Source: Coffea arabica (taxonomy: Eukaryota; Streptophyta; Magnoliopsida; Gentianales; Rubiaceae). Taken from it: a DNA stretch of 64,000 bases. A program made the position numbers and the translations under genes. Shown in pieces: positions 20,728 to 35,197 of the stretch (position 1 is the first letter of the stretch; the number at the start of each line of letters is the position of its first letter). Where the stretch lies: NCBI RefSeq assembly GCF_036785885.1, contig NC_092326.1:39828287-39892286 (forward strand), in the 5' to 3' direction. The notes under the pieces were generated by a model, which was not told the origin of the DNA, did no database searches, and saw only the letters and a program-made list of their open reading frames with translations.

Positions 20728-22719
20728 TTTGATAGACGATTTTGTTGAAATTCACATATTAATTAGGAATAATTGGTCATTATAATTAATAAATTTAGTT
20801 ATACACTCATATCCTGTAAATGTTCTCTTAGATAATCTAAAAACTAATCTCCATATCTATTGAAAACTAATTAAATGCGTTCAAGCCGAGCAAGCAAAGT
20901 TCTGAGGAGAAAAAAAAAAACAAAATCTCTATAAACTCAAGCTTGATCTTTTATGTACGTTGATATCTAAAATACAGCAATGAATCTTCTATCCCACTTT
21001 TTATTATATGATTATTTCTCCTTCATAAACATCATAATTTAGTTTTTTTTTTATTTTCTTAATAGTCAATAACTATTGAGTGAGTAAAAAACAACACATA
21101 ATTTCCTGGCTTTCTTTGTTGCTTAGAGGTGATATCATCCTTTTGTTTATAAGTAGGAATAACAACACTTGAAATATTAACAACCATGAATTGCATGAAC
21201 AAACCTTTTGTTTTTCTCACAGAAAAAAAAAGCCTAACCCTGCAGTAGTAGAAGGTAGCAACAATAACAACATCAGTTGATTCTCTTGTTAATTTGAATT
21301 CCATATGTAATTCTTGAATATATAGACATTTGCGATTGCAAGACAGATGATATGCTACATTTTTTTTTTTTTGGCCTTTTTAAGTTCTATTCTCTTTATT
21401 TTTTTTCCTCACTTTTGTCCATTCATTTGTACTTTTAAAAGATCAAGAGTTTTTTTTTTTTTCCCTTTTTGCTGCCATTCTAAAGAATATTAGTAACAAA
21501 AATCAACCAATTTGCATCTCCCATTTTCTTGATTTACTTCGAAGTATGATCTATCTAAATCCTTACCTCTTTTTAGTTGGTTAAAATACCTAAATTGACT
21601 ATTTTGCCAATACAAGTAAAATAGACAAAATTGAAAAAAAAAAAACACAAGCACATGCGTAGCAAGCGGTGGTGGCAAATTAAAGGGTGATAGCTGATTG
21701 GTGTGTTGAAGCCCTAAGACCAAAAGCCCCACAACGCCAAATAAGAATTCAAAAAGAGGCGGTTTAGTCACATTTACCTAGCTTGAAAATATCTCAAACG
21801 CAAATTTCTTTACAATTTGCATTAAAAACAAAAAACAGTTTTTGCGCTTAGTATATTGTTTGGTTTCCTTGTTTTTCCTTAAGAATTGATTTATATCAAC
21901 CTGATTTCATTCCCCAATCTGATTTTATTTCATAAGAAAACTTAAATGCAATAAAATTCACCTCTTTTTTTTTTTTTTTTAATCAAAGGATTCAAATTCG
22001 AGATCTTACATTTACACTCTCCCTGAATAAACCAACCCTTCTTCCTTTCCATATTATTACGCAAGCAATTTCAAATCATCAAATCCAACCTGCTCATTAT
22101 TGATATTATGCAAGTACTAGCAAAATCATCAAATCCAATCTTCTCTTTTAATAGGTATTGATTATTTATATTTTTTTTTTTGAAAGTTTTTGGTTGAAAC
22201 CATTTTTCTATTATTCAAGATTATGTAGGTCTTTGTTCCCCCGGTTGGATAGTTTCCCTCTGTAACTTAATCGTCTAACAATAATCATAACTTAATCGTC
22301 TAACAATAATCATCTATAGTACATGGGGCTTATTTCCGGTTTTTTTTTTTTTTTATCACTTGTCATTATCTACATTTATACCTACTTCTAATTCTAATCT
22401 AACTTATATTAAAGGGTGATCCAACAAAATCACGAAGAATCGATGGAAACTAAATCACCATCGAACCATACAGCATCCACGTGAATCTTAAGCAAAGCCT
22501 AAGGTTGAACTTGACCTCCCACCCACACTATTTCCGGTCTAGTATTAGTTATGTTAAAGACTAAGCAAAGCCCAAAAGTCAAAACTATAGCCTTCAAAAG
22601 AGGACTCGAAAGTACTGGGAACTGCATTTGTCGACGTGTATGAACAAATCCCTCGTCAGCATCAACCAAACCCGCCCTAAAACCCTCCACCGCTTCCCTT
22701 TTTTCCACAGTCGGAAAAA
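20728..22719. other. Intergenic and TIC20 promoter region
   Basis: AT-rich DNA with long T- and A-runs (about 21,360, 21,450, 21,965, 22,340). A 20-bp direct duplication (AACTTAATCGTCTAACAATAATC twice) lies at about 22,265-22,312. No gene was recognised. The last few hundred bases should contain the promoter of the TIC20 gene at 22,720. Confidence 0.5.
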
Positions 22720-23340
22720 ATGGCCACCCTCCCGCTCCTCCGCCCCTCCGTCCTCCGCCACCCTATCAATCCCCTCCACCACAAACTCCATCCACCCCCT
22801 CCCCACAGCACCCATCTCAAATTCCCGCAGCCATCAAAACCTATCACTTCCACTATGTCCGTCTCCGCATCCTCCAAAACTCCAACCCCCGCCGCAGACC
22901 GTCTAATGTCAGCCGCATCCTACTGCTTCCCCCTCTTCAATGGGTTCCAATACGGCCGCTTCCTCTTATCTGAGTACCCCATTTTAGCGACTCCCTTTAA
23001 ACCCATCATCCCTGTGGTGTCTGCCTACCACTCCATCCCCTACGCCTCCTTCATCTCCTTCTTCGCCTTCTACCTGGGCATCGTCCGAAACCCGAGCGTC
23101 AGCCGGTACGTCCGTTTTAACGCTCTCCAGGCTCTGGTACTCGACGTGGTCCTGGTGGTGCCGATGATGGTGCAGCAGATTTTGTCTCCGGGGCTGAATC
23201 TCACCATCTTTGGGTACAATTGCCTCTTTGTGTTCTTGGTGGCTTGCTTTGCTTATGCACTTGGGTGTAGCGTGCTTGGGAAGACTCCTTACTTGCCTCT
23301 TATTGCTGAGGCTGCCAGCAGACAATTGGATTACTCCTAA
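22720..23340 (+). CDS. TIC20-II: TIC20-II-type chloroplast inner-envelope protein, copy A
   Basis: Single-exon gene of 206 residues, matching the ~200-residue TIC20-II/V branch, whose members are inner-envelope four-helix proteins related to the import channel Tic20. The first ~60 residues are Pro/Ser/His-rich with few acidic residues, as in a chloroplast transit peptide. The Tic20 domain follows: CFPLFNGFQYGRFLLSEYP, then hydrophobic helices PIIPVVSAYHSIPYASFISF, then the signature RNPSVSRYVRFNALQALVLD, and a last helix LFVFLVACFAYALGCSVLGK. The start ATG is the first in frame and gives a credible transit peptide. Copy B lies 1.1 kb downstream on the same strand. Which Tic20 subclass this belongs to, and whether it acts in import, is family inference. 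Confidence 0.9.
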   Translation: MATLPLLRPSVLRHPINPLHHKLHPPPPHSTHLKFPQPSKPITSTMSVSASSKTPTPAADRLMSAASYCFPLFNGFQYGRFLLSEYPILATPFKPIIPVVSAYHSIPYASFISFFAFYLGIVRNPSVSRYVRFNALQALVLDVVLVVPMMVQQILSPGLNLTIFGYNCLFVFLVACFAYALGCSVLGKTPYLPLIAEAASRQLDYS

Positions 23341-24415
23341 GTTTCTCGCATATTTCTGATTAGGAAACAAAAAATTTGCTTATGCACTTTGTAAAAATTT
23401 TTTGTTGATTAGGAAACAAAAAATTTATGCTTGTAACTTGTTGCAAATGTGTGTGTGTGTGTGTGTGTGTTTTTTTTTGTTTGTGTTCCCTTTCTTTTTT
23501 GTCAATTGACTTTGAGAAAGCATACGCAAAAGTGGTTGACACATATATTGCCAACTTGCAATCTGTTTACACGAAAAACCCCATCATGTTTATCACTTTG
23601 TGCACAATTTCCTTGGTCCGTTCGGCGAAGTGAGTTTTTTGGACGTTTGTCTAAAATTTTACTATAATTTACTGTCAAAATTTTTGAAGTATATATTTTT
23701 TTTGAATATTTTGAAGGGTATAGTTTAAAAACTTTAAAAAATTTTTTGAAATTATTATAGCTAAAGTTTTTAAAAAATTTATAGCAGATAAACTTGACAA
23801 AAAATTTATCTGGCAAAAACAAAAAGTCATATGACAGGGAAGGTTGCAAAATCTTCAATATTTAGTGATAAATTATTAATTAATAATACAAATCTTAATT
23901 TATGTGAGTAATATTTTGGCTAAGCATAATCAACTAATATAATAAAAAGTGAAGAGAAAAAATTTACATAATCACTACTTTTTTTTTTTTTTTTTGACGA
24001 AACGGTAGAATTATATTGCTTGAGCCAAAAATATTTATAAACGAGCAAAGGCCGCTCGATACATAATCACTACTCACTAGTTCAGCTTTTGTGCTTAGAA
24101 TGGGAGAATATTTCGGTGTTGCAACCAGATGACTAGACATGGGTTAACTTCATTTGTTTCTTGGTGAAAATATATTTTAGGTGAAATTTTTGTCAAAAAG
24201 AGTACTATAATAATGATTTGATATATTTGAAATAAAAAGGTAATTGGGAAATATGTTTAAAAGAAAAGAAAAAATTTTTGTACGGATAATCAGAATTAGA
24301 GTATTAGGAGATTCTACATATGTCGGACTACATTTTAAGGTAACAGATGCAGTTCTCCTCCAATCCAAAACCCGCTAAAAACCCCACCATTTGTCTTCTG
24401 CTCCCAGATCAAGAA
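23341..24415. other. Spacer between the TIC20 copies
   Basis: No gene. It contains a (TG)n microsatellite (about 23,447-23,471), a duplicated 20-base block GATTAGGAAACAAAAAATTT.TG (23,358 and 23,407), a T-run at 23,980 followed by a repeat tail (GACGAAACGGTAGAATTATA) that resembles 35,829-35,890, and a weak MITE-like block at 24,178-24,255. Confidence 0.5.
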
Positions 24416-25021
24416 ATGGCCGGTCTCCCAATTCTCCGCCTCTCCGTCCTTCCCCACCCGCTCAAACCCCGCCACCCAAAGCTCCACCCACTCCTCCCCC
24501 ACCGTCCACCACCCCTCAAAACCCCTTCACCACCCATTTCCTCCTCCTACAGCCCCACCCCCGCCACTGACCGCCTAATCTCTGCCGCATCCTTCTTCTT
24601 CCCACTCTTCAACGGCCTCCAATACGGACGCTTCCTCTTCTCCCAGTACCCCATCTTAGCTGCCCCCTTCAAGCCCATCATCCCTCTCCTGTCTCTCTAC
24701 CACTCGGTCCCTTATGCCTCTTTTGTCTCCTTTTTTGCCCTCTACATCGGCATAGTCCGGAACCCTAGTCTTAGCCGCTACATTAGATTCAATGCTCTCC
24801 AAGCCCTTGTTCTTGATGTTCTTCTGGTGGTGCCCATGTTGATTCAGAGGATTTTGTCTCCGGGCCAAACTGGCCTCGGGCTCAAGCTCACCATTTGGGG
24901 GTATAATGCTCTGTTTGTGTTTTTGGTAGCTTGCTTTGCTTATGGGCTGGGCTGTAGTGTGCTCGGGAAGACTCCCCACTTGCCTTTTGTTGCCGCAGCG
25001 GCTGGCAGACAAATCGATTAA
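24416..25021 (+). CDS. TIC20-II: TIC20-II-type chloroplast inner-envelope protein, copy B
   Basis: Single exon, 201 residues counted from MAGLPILRLS. This start aligns with MATLPLLRPS of copy A; an in-frame upstream extension exists but lacks support. The transit-peptide region is diverged from copy A, while the Tic20 domain is conserved: FFPLFNGLQYGRFLFSQYP, RNPSLSRYIRFNALQALVLD, LFVFLVACFAYGLGCSVLGK. Copy B has a short GQTGLG insertion after LSPGQ in the loop before the last helix. Both copies look intact. No introns are needed in either, so the duplication is tandem and both could be expressed. It converges on the minus-strand OPR gene 745 bp away. Confidence 0.9.
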   Translation: MAGLPILRLSVLPHPLKPRHPKLHPLLPHRPPPLKTPSPPISSSYSPTPATDRLISAASFFFPLFNGLQYGRFLFSQYPILAAPFKPIIPLLSLYHSVPYASFVSFFALYIGIVRNPSLSRYIRFNALQALVLDVLLVVPMLIQRILSPGQTGLGLKLTIWGYNALFVFLVACFAYGLGCSVLGKTPHLPFVAAAAGRQID

Positions 25022-25765
25022 AATCCTCGTCTCTGGTAAATATATCGCTTAATTGGAATTCCCAGATTCCATAAGAAAAATGTTTGGTCTCTCCTAACTG
25101 ATGTTCTAGAGTTTAAATCCTTCTTTTGGTGTAGAAGTCATGTTTGAGGAGTTGACCATGTAAAATGTTGCAAAGAAATGTTCATTGCAGCCTGTTTTTT
25201 GTTGAAAAATGTTATAGTTGCAAGACTAGTGCATTTAGGTCAATTGAGGAATCTAGCTGGAATTTTCTTGTTTGATATTGTATTGCTGTCTGATGCTTAT
25301 GCCTTCGTTGGTTTTTTATCATGCAAAACACTTTTAAAAGATAGCGTCCAGCTTGAAGTGTCTGCAAAGCTCAATCTAATCTGCTCAAACGTTAAGATGG
25401 TTAAATTGACTGTCTACTAGTTAATTCTGGCACCTGTGGTTGTTGAGGCAGTATGCTAATTTTTTATCCAGATGTAATTGTTAGCTACACTGGTTTAGAT
25501 TAGGCAACGTGCTGTAGAATGGTAGAAGTAAGTTTGGAGGTATTGTTTTAGCATCTCATCTTAATAGATGAGCCAAAGAAATTAAGCAGTTGGATAATAT
25601 ATGTTGTACCTATGACAACTTCTGATCCCAATGAAATCTTTTCTTATACCCTGGTCAGGCATTTTTTCTTGTTATTGAGCGCAGAGAGAGTGAGAAACTC
25701 TGTGGTTGTGTGTTACTTTCTTTAGGATCTGGCCGCATGATTCCTGAACATTTGAATATGAGGCC
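25022..25765. other. Convergent 3' region between TIC20 copy B and OPR
   Basis: No gene seen. It presumably contains both 3' UTRs. Confidence 0.5.
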
Positions 25766-27721
<1,956 letters not shown>

Positions 27722-28236
27722 GATCTCTCCTTGCATTCCCTCTGTTCCGTCAAACCTATATGGCTTTGTGGAAATCCTAGCACCAAGCAGATTTCTGGTA
27801 ATGGCATTTTTATACCAAGTAACATCTCTTTCTACTAAGTGCGAATGTTTCGACTTCCTTAGATTTTCTCTGCCAATCAACATCGAGCAGGGCGTGGTTT
27901 TGGCAGCAACGTAACGTAACAAAACTGGTTATGTGGAATGTATGTGGGAATTGGGAATGGTCCAACATTAGAAAATTTTGCCAAATGATGCTAGCAGTCA
28001 ATTAGTGTTTAAATTCCAATCGAAAGTTTCTAAGAAAAATAAAGCCTGAAGCATATTGTAAATTCTGGAACAGAAAAGAAATCAGAATACGCCAACCAAC
28101 CAGCCAGCCTGTTGTTATTGGTGATTTGGCATGCCAAACTTGCACGACTAGCAGTACTAAATATTGTGACAAGTGCGTTCTTCTACTGCCCAGTACCTAC
28201 AACAAAGGCATAGTTGACATCTGGAACCTGGCGGCC

Positions 28237-28374
28237 GTATTTGGATTGCATTTTTCTATATTGTTTGTAGAAAAATTACTGTAACAATTTAATATATGTG
28301 AGATAAAAAGATGGTTGGAAAATGTGTTCACGGAAAACGTAACAATTGTTCTTTGGAAAATGGCTGTCCAAACA
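28237..28374. mobile_element. MITE of the same family as 9,701-9,871
   Basis: Begins GTATTTGGATTGCA and ends TGTCCAAAC in inverted orientation. It contains the shared TTACTGTAACA and ATATGTGAGATAAAAAG blocks. Confidence 0.5.
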
Positions 28375-29455
28375 AGGCAATGCACGATCGAGTAAGAGAA
28401 GTGGTTTTTGCACTCTCCAAATAGCCTCTAGCATTTCTTCCAAATTATATATTTTTAGTGGGAATAATTTCAAAAGCCTCTCCAGAGGTTTCTGACCTTT
28501 TCTTCAAGTTTTGAAAATTATACTAACCTTCATTGAGGTTTATTATTTTACAACATCTATATCCAACCAATAATTAAAATGTGATATTAGAAGAGAGAAG
28601 ATAATATGATTTCACCATTGTTTTTCATCTATTAAATTGTTTAATTAATCTAATATCAGCCCAAATATTAAATAAAGAGTGAATTTTAATACCATAATAA
28701 TCTCAATTACAAACCTTAATATGTTGACAAGAATATTTATGGCGTCAAAGTTTGTTCTCTGTAATATTTTAGAAGCAAATATTTTTATTATTTGTTGTTG
28801 ACCATGTTTAACAATAGATATATAATTAAAAAGAGTAATTTGGATCTTATATTAAGTAAAAAAATATAAAATGATATGCTATTTTTTGATACTATACGTA
28901 ATTGATCCCTAATGATAAATAGCAAATTTTAGTATTTTTCTTTTATGTACAGATTGGTATTAAATTATATTAATTAAATAATGTTGTAGATGGCGGACAA
29001 TGATGGAATCATATTATCTTCTCTCTCGTAATACTACTTTTTAATTATTGATTGGATCTAAATGTTACAAGACAATTTAACCGTAGGGGAGGCTGTGCAA
29101 TTTTAAAATATATGGAGTCAGAAAGGTTTCTGAAATTATCCCATATAAATTTCATAAAACTTGGCCTATTCAAGAGTTAAAGGGTCCAACACTGGGAAAT
29201 GTGTGGTGGTGATTTTCAATTGCAATTGTCCAGAACGCATGTAGGACTAGGTTGTCTGTCAGCATACAACTATACATGCATTACCTGTATCATTTACACA
29301 GTTTGAGTTGATTTGCTACAATTGTAACAAATAATCTTCACTAACAATAATATATTCTGGGCCCTGGATCGGTTTGAATTAAATCTCTTTTTTTTTCTTT
29401 TTTTTTTTTTTAAAGAAAAGGCCTGCAAATTCCTAATAGGGGGAACTATTTAGAA

Positions 29456-29560
29456 TCCGTTTGGAAGTTTTTTGGAGTTTTTGTTTAGAAAAAAAAAATA
29501 CTATAATGATATTATATATGTGAGATAAAAAGGTAATTGAAAAATACGCGAAAATTCACA
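29456..29560. mobile_element. MITE fragment, same family
   Basis: Starts TCCGTTTGGAAG and carries the ATATGTGAGATAAAAAGGTA block, but no matching right terminus is clear. Confidence 0.35.
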
Positions 29561-30307
29561 ATCATGACTTACCTTGCCAAAGAAAATCAAGATGGAGGAA
29601 TCATGGTACTTAATGTAATTAGTAATGAATGATTAAAGTAGCTATTTGCCTCTGTATTTGAACTTTTAGCATGCTCCTGAGGCTGTGTTTGCATAACATT
29701 TCTTGAATTTGACATAAAAAAACACTACTAGTATCCAGTTCTTTTTTTCTCCCTTTTTTGTGGCTTTGTAATACATTGCTCATGGTTCTTTGTAGATTGA
29801 ATATTCAAAAGATAACATTTCTAGGATCTACATTCAAATTACAGGCAGAAAAATTATCTCATTCAAAAACGCTTTGTCTGCCAAAAAAGTTTAAGATTCC
29901 ACTGCATTATAATGATTCGGCCTCTAAACATCTGGAAGCGGCCTTGGCTAAGAACCTGACTTCTTGAATCATATCCACATGTTTTAAGACTGATGATGGA
30001 TGAAATGCTGAATCCGAAGCTAAAGTATCCTGCGTTCAAGACATTGATCATAGAGGTTTCTTGCTTCATGATAAAGGTCAAAATAATACTAGTTTTTATT
30101 AGTTCCCCACTGTTGAAACAAATGGCTTTGGCTGGATTGTATCAAGTAAATAATTTATCAAAGGCTCATTTAACTCTCATCTCTAACTATAATCTCACAT
30201 TCCAACTAAAAACAGCATCAGCAAAACAATCCCGCATCTTGCAACATCGCTCTGGTAAGAGCCCTCCTAATCTCTGCTTAACATCTTACAGCCCTCCTGG
30301 ATGATCT

Positions 30308-33300
30308 CTATGGTTCAATCACAAACAAAGGCTGAAAACAGAAGTATAGCTAAATAAGAACACAGACAAAAAAATGCTAAAGAAAAAGAGGATAAAAAGT
30401 AGAAAATGCATTGTCTTTTAATTGAAACCAGGATTTGTCAAGAGAACTCACAGTGCCAACACTAACAGACTTGCCATCTTCTGCAACGATCTCAACTATG
30501 GTGCCTGATTGATCAGCCTGAGAGACAGAGAGCACCTAGGTCAGATTAAGTGCACAATTCGGTCCCCTTTTTTTTCCTTTCTTTTTTTGTTCCCCCGGTG
30601 TGTGATTGTTGCCCATGGGTACATTTCAGGCAGAAAAGAAAGATCAAAGGGTAATGCGGAATAGCATGTACATATACATCAAAATGCATTGGAAGTGAAT
30701 GTAAAAATAAATCTAACCACCCTTTTGGTTGGAATGTTTTGTACCCCTCAATGGGAATAAAAGGGTAATCACTCCCATTGATGGTGTTTGGTAGACTACT
30801 ATCACTCTTTTCATTACCCACTTCTAGGTCTTCAAATACCCACAACTCATTCCCCACCAATTTGGGCACTTTGGCTTCTCATTCCCCCACACCTTTTACA
30901 ACAAAATAAAAATAATCAAAAAATTTGTAAACAAGCATGAAGTTGGGATTAGTTGATTTGGTTTGTATATTAGATCTTCAATTCACATACAGATGCAGTG
31001 GTAGTGAAAGCGCTTGGCAGTGACGTGATGTTGGCAGTCGACAAAACATGGAGAGGAATTACAAAAGGAAAAAAAAGGGTTAAAAAAATGGAATTGTGCT
31101 GGCAGTGGTCTTGAAAAAATGGAAGCAGGAAACAAAACTAAAGTGGCCAAGGGAGGTGGAATTGGCAGTGGCCTTGAAATCAAAGAGCAAGCAACAAAAC
31201 AACAAATAATAAAGAGAGGTTGCGGTGGAAGGTGGCGGTGAATTGGGAAGAAGATGAACAGAAAGGAAGAAAAGGAAATGGAAATTAAAGAAAGTTAAGG
31301 GAATTTTTTTATTTTTAAAATGTCATCCCCATTACACAATGGCAATTCCAAACACCTGATTTCATTACAAAGTATTTTCACAAACTCATTACCATTGAGG
31401 GGGTCTTTCATAGTGATTCTCATTGCCATTCCTTAGCAGCAACCAAACGGCTAGTAAGACTGTCCATCACAGTCTCAGAAGTTGGGCAACATAATTTACT
31501 CCTTACTGAAGTGACAGCTACGATGACAATATGCTGAATTTTTATTTAAAACAGATTCGTATGTCATAGAGAGAAAGGCAAATGGGAGATTGGAGGACGC
31601 AGGAGAAACAAACTAAAACCCTGCTCAAGCTCAAATTTGTAATGGGCAAATCTTCTATTGCATCCCTACTAAATAAGCATGCAAGGAGTGAAAATGGCTT
31701 TTTATGGAGTGCATTTGACTACGTCTTCTGCTTTTATAAGGTTCGATGAGAAGGATATGCATGGCTTCGGAATTATATTAAAGAAATTTACGATCAGGCA
31801 TTTTTTTTTAGTAAAATATTATGAACAGACTAAAAAACATACAGAGGAAGGAAAATATAACTATAAAAGCATACACATGCATACAAGTGATACAACACAC
31901 AGATGAGTATAGATTAGTCTTTAAAGAGAGAACTTAGATACATACATCTGTTCCATTTCAATTTCCAATCAAAAGATGTATGGAATTCCCTGTTATTGAT
32001 GATGTTAAGTTCCAAAAGGCATTGCATATCAGACACATCAATTAGTTTGCTGATGCCATTAAACTCACATGAAAGGAGCAAAAAATGTCTGTTGACCGCT
32101 GGTAGGTAACACAAGAAGCAAGAGTCTCAAAGATATTTTACTCCTAACTGACAGAGAACAGATTTCCTTCCTTCCTAGAACCATCAACCATTTAACAACA
32201 ACGTTAACAGCCACGCGTGGACCGATTTCCCTCCTTAGCAATAGATTAGATTTTCCCCCTCCAGAACCAAACTTCACCCGTTAAAACCTCCTCTCATTTT
32301 TCTCAAGTACCAGAAGAAAATTCTGGTTCTTCAGATGCTTTCCCACCATGGGTCAGCTGAAAAACTGGTAAGTAATTTTCATGTGCCCTACTTACAAACA
32401 ACCACCACAAGGATAAATTTTCGGAAAAAGCTTTAAGGGCATATGCTGTGGAATGTCTATGTACTAAAAACAATTCAGCCTCAACATAAAAAGGGAATCA
32501 TAACTTATCACAAATGCAACATGATGACTCCAGTTCAAACAGATGATAAAAGCAGACACAATAAAAATGCACAAATAAAATATTAAAAGATATCTGCAGA
32601 ATTCTCCAATCCCATCATAATAGGAGAGCATAGACCAAAAATTGGAATGCACAAATTGCTAAAATATCAAGTAGTATCAAAAAAGACCCCAAGTGAGTTC
32701 AGGCACCCCACCAAAAAACAAAAGAAATTGCTTACCTCTATTTCATTCATCAATTTCATGGCCTCAATAATGCAAAGAACTTGGCCCTTCTTCACTTTGT
32801 CTCCAATCTACAAAATTGAGCCAACGAGAAACAGAGGCAATGTCGAAGTAAGCACAGAGTGTTAAAATCTGGAAACAATATTGATACACTTTTGATGTGC
32901 TCTAATCAAATCTATACCAATAAAAGAGAAGTATTACCTTCACAAATGCTGGTTCACCAGGTGCTGGACTACGATAGAATGTTCCCGCCATGGGGCATTT
33001 AAGTGGAGGGTGAGAAGATTTAGGTGACTGAGCAGCAGGTGAAGCTGCTGGTGCAGTTTTAGGTGCAGGAGCAGGGGCAGTGGCAGGGGCAGGGGCAGCT
33101 GGCACCGCAGGTGGTGCAAAATGGGATGGTGCCATCATAATGGGTGCAGTAGATGGAGGTGGAGGCAAAGCCTCTTTCTTGCGGATTAAGAGTTCGCAGT
33201 CAAATTGTTTCAATTGTAGCTCCACAATATCCCTGGAATCAACTAGTCTGCACGAGAGAAAAGACTGATGAAAAGACTGATGTTAATTTATCGGGAAAAG

Positions 33301-35197
33301 CACATAGCAGATGAAAAGGTCTGGAATCAGGCATACTTCACAAGGTCTGAAACTTGGGTCATAAACTGTGACATTGATTCCTCTGAAGCCACAGGCTCAT
33401 TGGATGACTTCACATCCTTGACTTCTGCCGATTTTGCAGGAGAAGTGGCCGTAGCATTTGAGGATCCATCCACAGCAACCTTGGAGGCAACAGGATCCCG
33501 AAGTATCTCCAGAAATTAACAAAAATTTGGAAAAAGTTCCGCTAATGAAAACAGTTGAAAGAAGCTTACCTCATTCAATTGGGCTTTTGCTACAGCAGAG
33601 CGGTTCCCAGTGGACTGTAAGCTCTATAACAAGAAAATCAATTCCAACAGACGAAAGTCAATACCCTATGCTTTCTTGTGTTGTATCTGAAAACACAGAA
33701 CTAAAAACACAACTCCTGCCCCAGAGCTCATAATTAGTATGACAAACTTTCAAAGACTTTACCTATAAGAGATATAACATTTGCTGCCACTTTTTACAAG
33801 AGAAAAGACAAGCTTGCAATGCATCTAATGTGATAAGAATGTCATTTTCTAAACATATCAAGAGCAGCAAAGAAGGCATGGACCTAAATTAATTGACTAG
33901 GATCAGATCAATAATACTTCCCGACAAAGGAAAGTATACTGTTGGCCATGGCAAGAGCTCCTACTAGGACATTGAAATTTAATATCCAATAATTCAACCT
34001 TTTAAATCATAAAAATTAGAGAAAGCAAGAGAGGTTCCTATACAAAACAGATATAAATTAAAAGGTTTCCACTAATACCTAAAGACTTCAGAGGATTCAA
34101 AGAAATGATGTCAAATTTCAAAAACTCCCATTCAAATCAGCCTAACAATTAGTTTTCCTTGAAGGACCAAATGCTTTTCCTGACTAGATACCACGTACCA
34201 AAAGTGACCCTAGAGTTCAAATATTTCTACGATTATAACAATTAAACAAAGAACTACATTTTGCAAACTTCTTAGAGATTATTTACACAGTTGCACAATC
34301 CACACCACTCAAACATTGTTAACAGATATCCCCATAAATATGTTAAGTCTGAACCTATTCTGTCATCAAAATTACAATTTTCTTTTAAACACTTGAAAAC
34401 CTACTGATTTTCACTATTCAAGACCATAACTTTCTTCGCTAAATGAAAATGGCAGTTGAGGAGGGAGACATCAAGTATCAACCTATTCTGTCATCAAGAT
34501 TACATTTTTCTCGAAAACGCTAGAAAATCTATTCATTTTCACTATTCAAAATCGTAGCTCTCTCCTGTAAATGAAAACGCACGGACATTCTTTTCTCTAC
34601 CACTTTTCGTCGCTTCTATTTTTGCTAAAGTTTTCTTAAATGCCCCGTTACATTATCCTTAAAAAACGCATACAGAAACAGAAAAAGGTTTTCCTGGAGC
34701 TGCCCAGCTGATTACTAGCGAAAGAGTTCCAAATTTACCGTATCCCACTTAAGTCTCTCCGAAACTGTTCTTCAAACTCGCTATTCTACCCAAAAATTCA
34801 GCGGTATCTGAAAATTGAAAAAACTACATACTATCAAGAAATGCGAAGAAACTCCCGATCTTGCATGGGGGAGAAAGAACATTATGCACGAACACCTCAT
34901 AAACAGAGACAGGCAAACTAGATCCATCCGTTTCATAAAATTAATCAGATTTAATTGCTCAAAAAAAAAGGGAAAATCGAGAAATTCATGTATACATTTA
35001 AGGACAGGGGCAGAGAAAGAGAGTACCTTTGAGCAGAATCGGAGCTTAGGCTTGGGAGTGAGGCGGAAGGCGACCTTGGAGTGAGAATGGTGGAAATGGC
35101 GGTGGCCCTGCGGCAAAAAAGGTGAGGATTTGGGGGCATTCTTAGCCGCCGCAGCAGCCGAAGCAGAGGCCGCTGCTGTTCCAAACGCCGTCGCCAT
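30308..35197 (-). CDS. BCCP: Biotin carboxyl carrier protein of plastid acetyl-CoA carboxylase (7 exons)
   Basis: Minus-strand exons: 35,197-35,027; 33,614-33,570; 33,479-33,337; 33,247-32,938; 32,807-32,736; 30,517-30,452; 30,331-30,308. All join in phase to 276 residues. BCCP carries biotin between the biotin carboxylase and carboxyltransferase parts of heteromeric plastid ACCase, making malonyl-CoA for fatty acid synthesis. Seen: an Ala/Ser/His-rich transit peptide (MATAFGTAAASASAAAAAKN), the conserved AQLNEVAVDGSS and QLKQFDCELLIRKKEAL segments, a Pro/Ala linker, the PMAGTFYRSPAPGEPAFVK motif, and the biotinylation site EAMKLMNEIE with Lys241. The end is VGTPLFVIEP. Introns 1 (1.4 kb) and 5 (2.2 kb) are large and repeat-bearing. 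The last coding exon is only 24 bp. The gene is head-to-head with thioredoxin f, start codons 3.57 kb apart. Confidence 0.93.
30718..31455. mobile_element. Possible TIR element inside BCCP intron 5
   Basis: The left end has TTTTGGTTGGAATG followed by CCCCTCAATGG and GGTGTTTGGT. The right end has the inverted versions (CAACCAAACGG, CCATTGAGGGGG, CCAAACACC). The ~740 bp interior has no domain and accounts for much of the 2.2-kb intron. The TSD is unclear. Confidence 0.45.
34354..34580. repeat. Tandem duplication in BCCP intron 1
   Basis: Two roughly 98-bp units with a 128-bp period start CCTATTCTGTCATCAA at 34,354 and 34,482. Both contain GATTTTCACTATTCAA-like and TAAATGAAAA blocks. They differ at about one position in eight. 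Confidence 0.65.

Larger units (their letters stand above)
27722..30307. other. Intergenic region with MITE-like repeats
   Basis: No gene supported. Besides the OPR promoter it holds two MITE-like blocks (28,237-28,374 and about 29,456-29,560). It also has an imperfect inverted repeat: 28,549-28,625 (ATATCCAACCAATAATTAAAA...GATAATATGATTTCACCATT) against 28,985-29,065 in reverse. This makes the enclosed ~500 bp another candidate TIR element. Confidence 0.5.

Noticed and set aside
22984-23370. 128-codon frame antisense to TIC20 copy A
   Set aside because: Shadow of the conserved TIC20 coding sequence; same for the frame antisense to copy B.
24347-24415. N-terminal extension of TIC20 copy B
   Set aside because: Copy A starts at the equivalent of MAGLPILRLS; the extra 23 residues are not matched.
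33480-33506. Upstream acceptor for BCCP exon 3
   Set aside because: The acceptor giving LNE-VAVDGSS (exon start 33,479) restores the conserved family sequence; the upstream one adds unmatched residues.
33080-33519. Plus-strand frames across BCCP exons 3 and 4
   Set aside because: They are antisense to the Ala/Pro-rich linker and inherit its composition.
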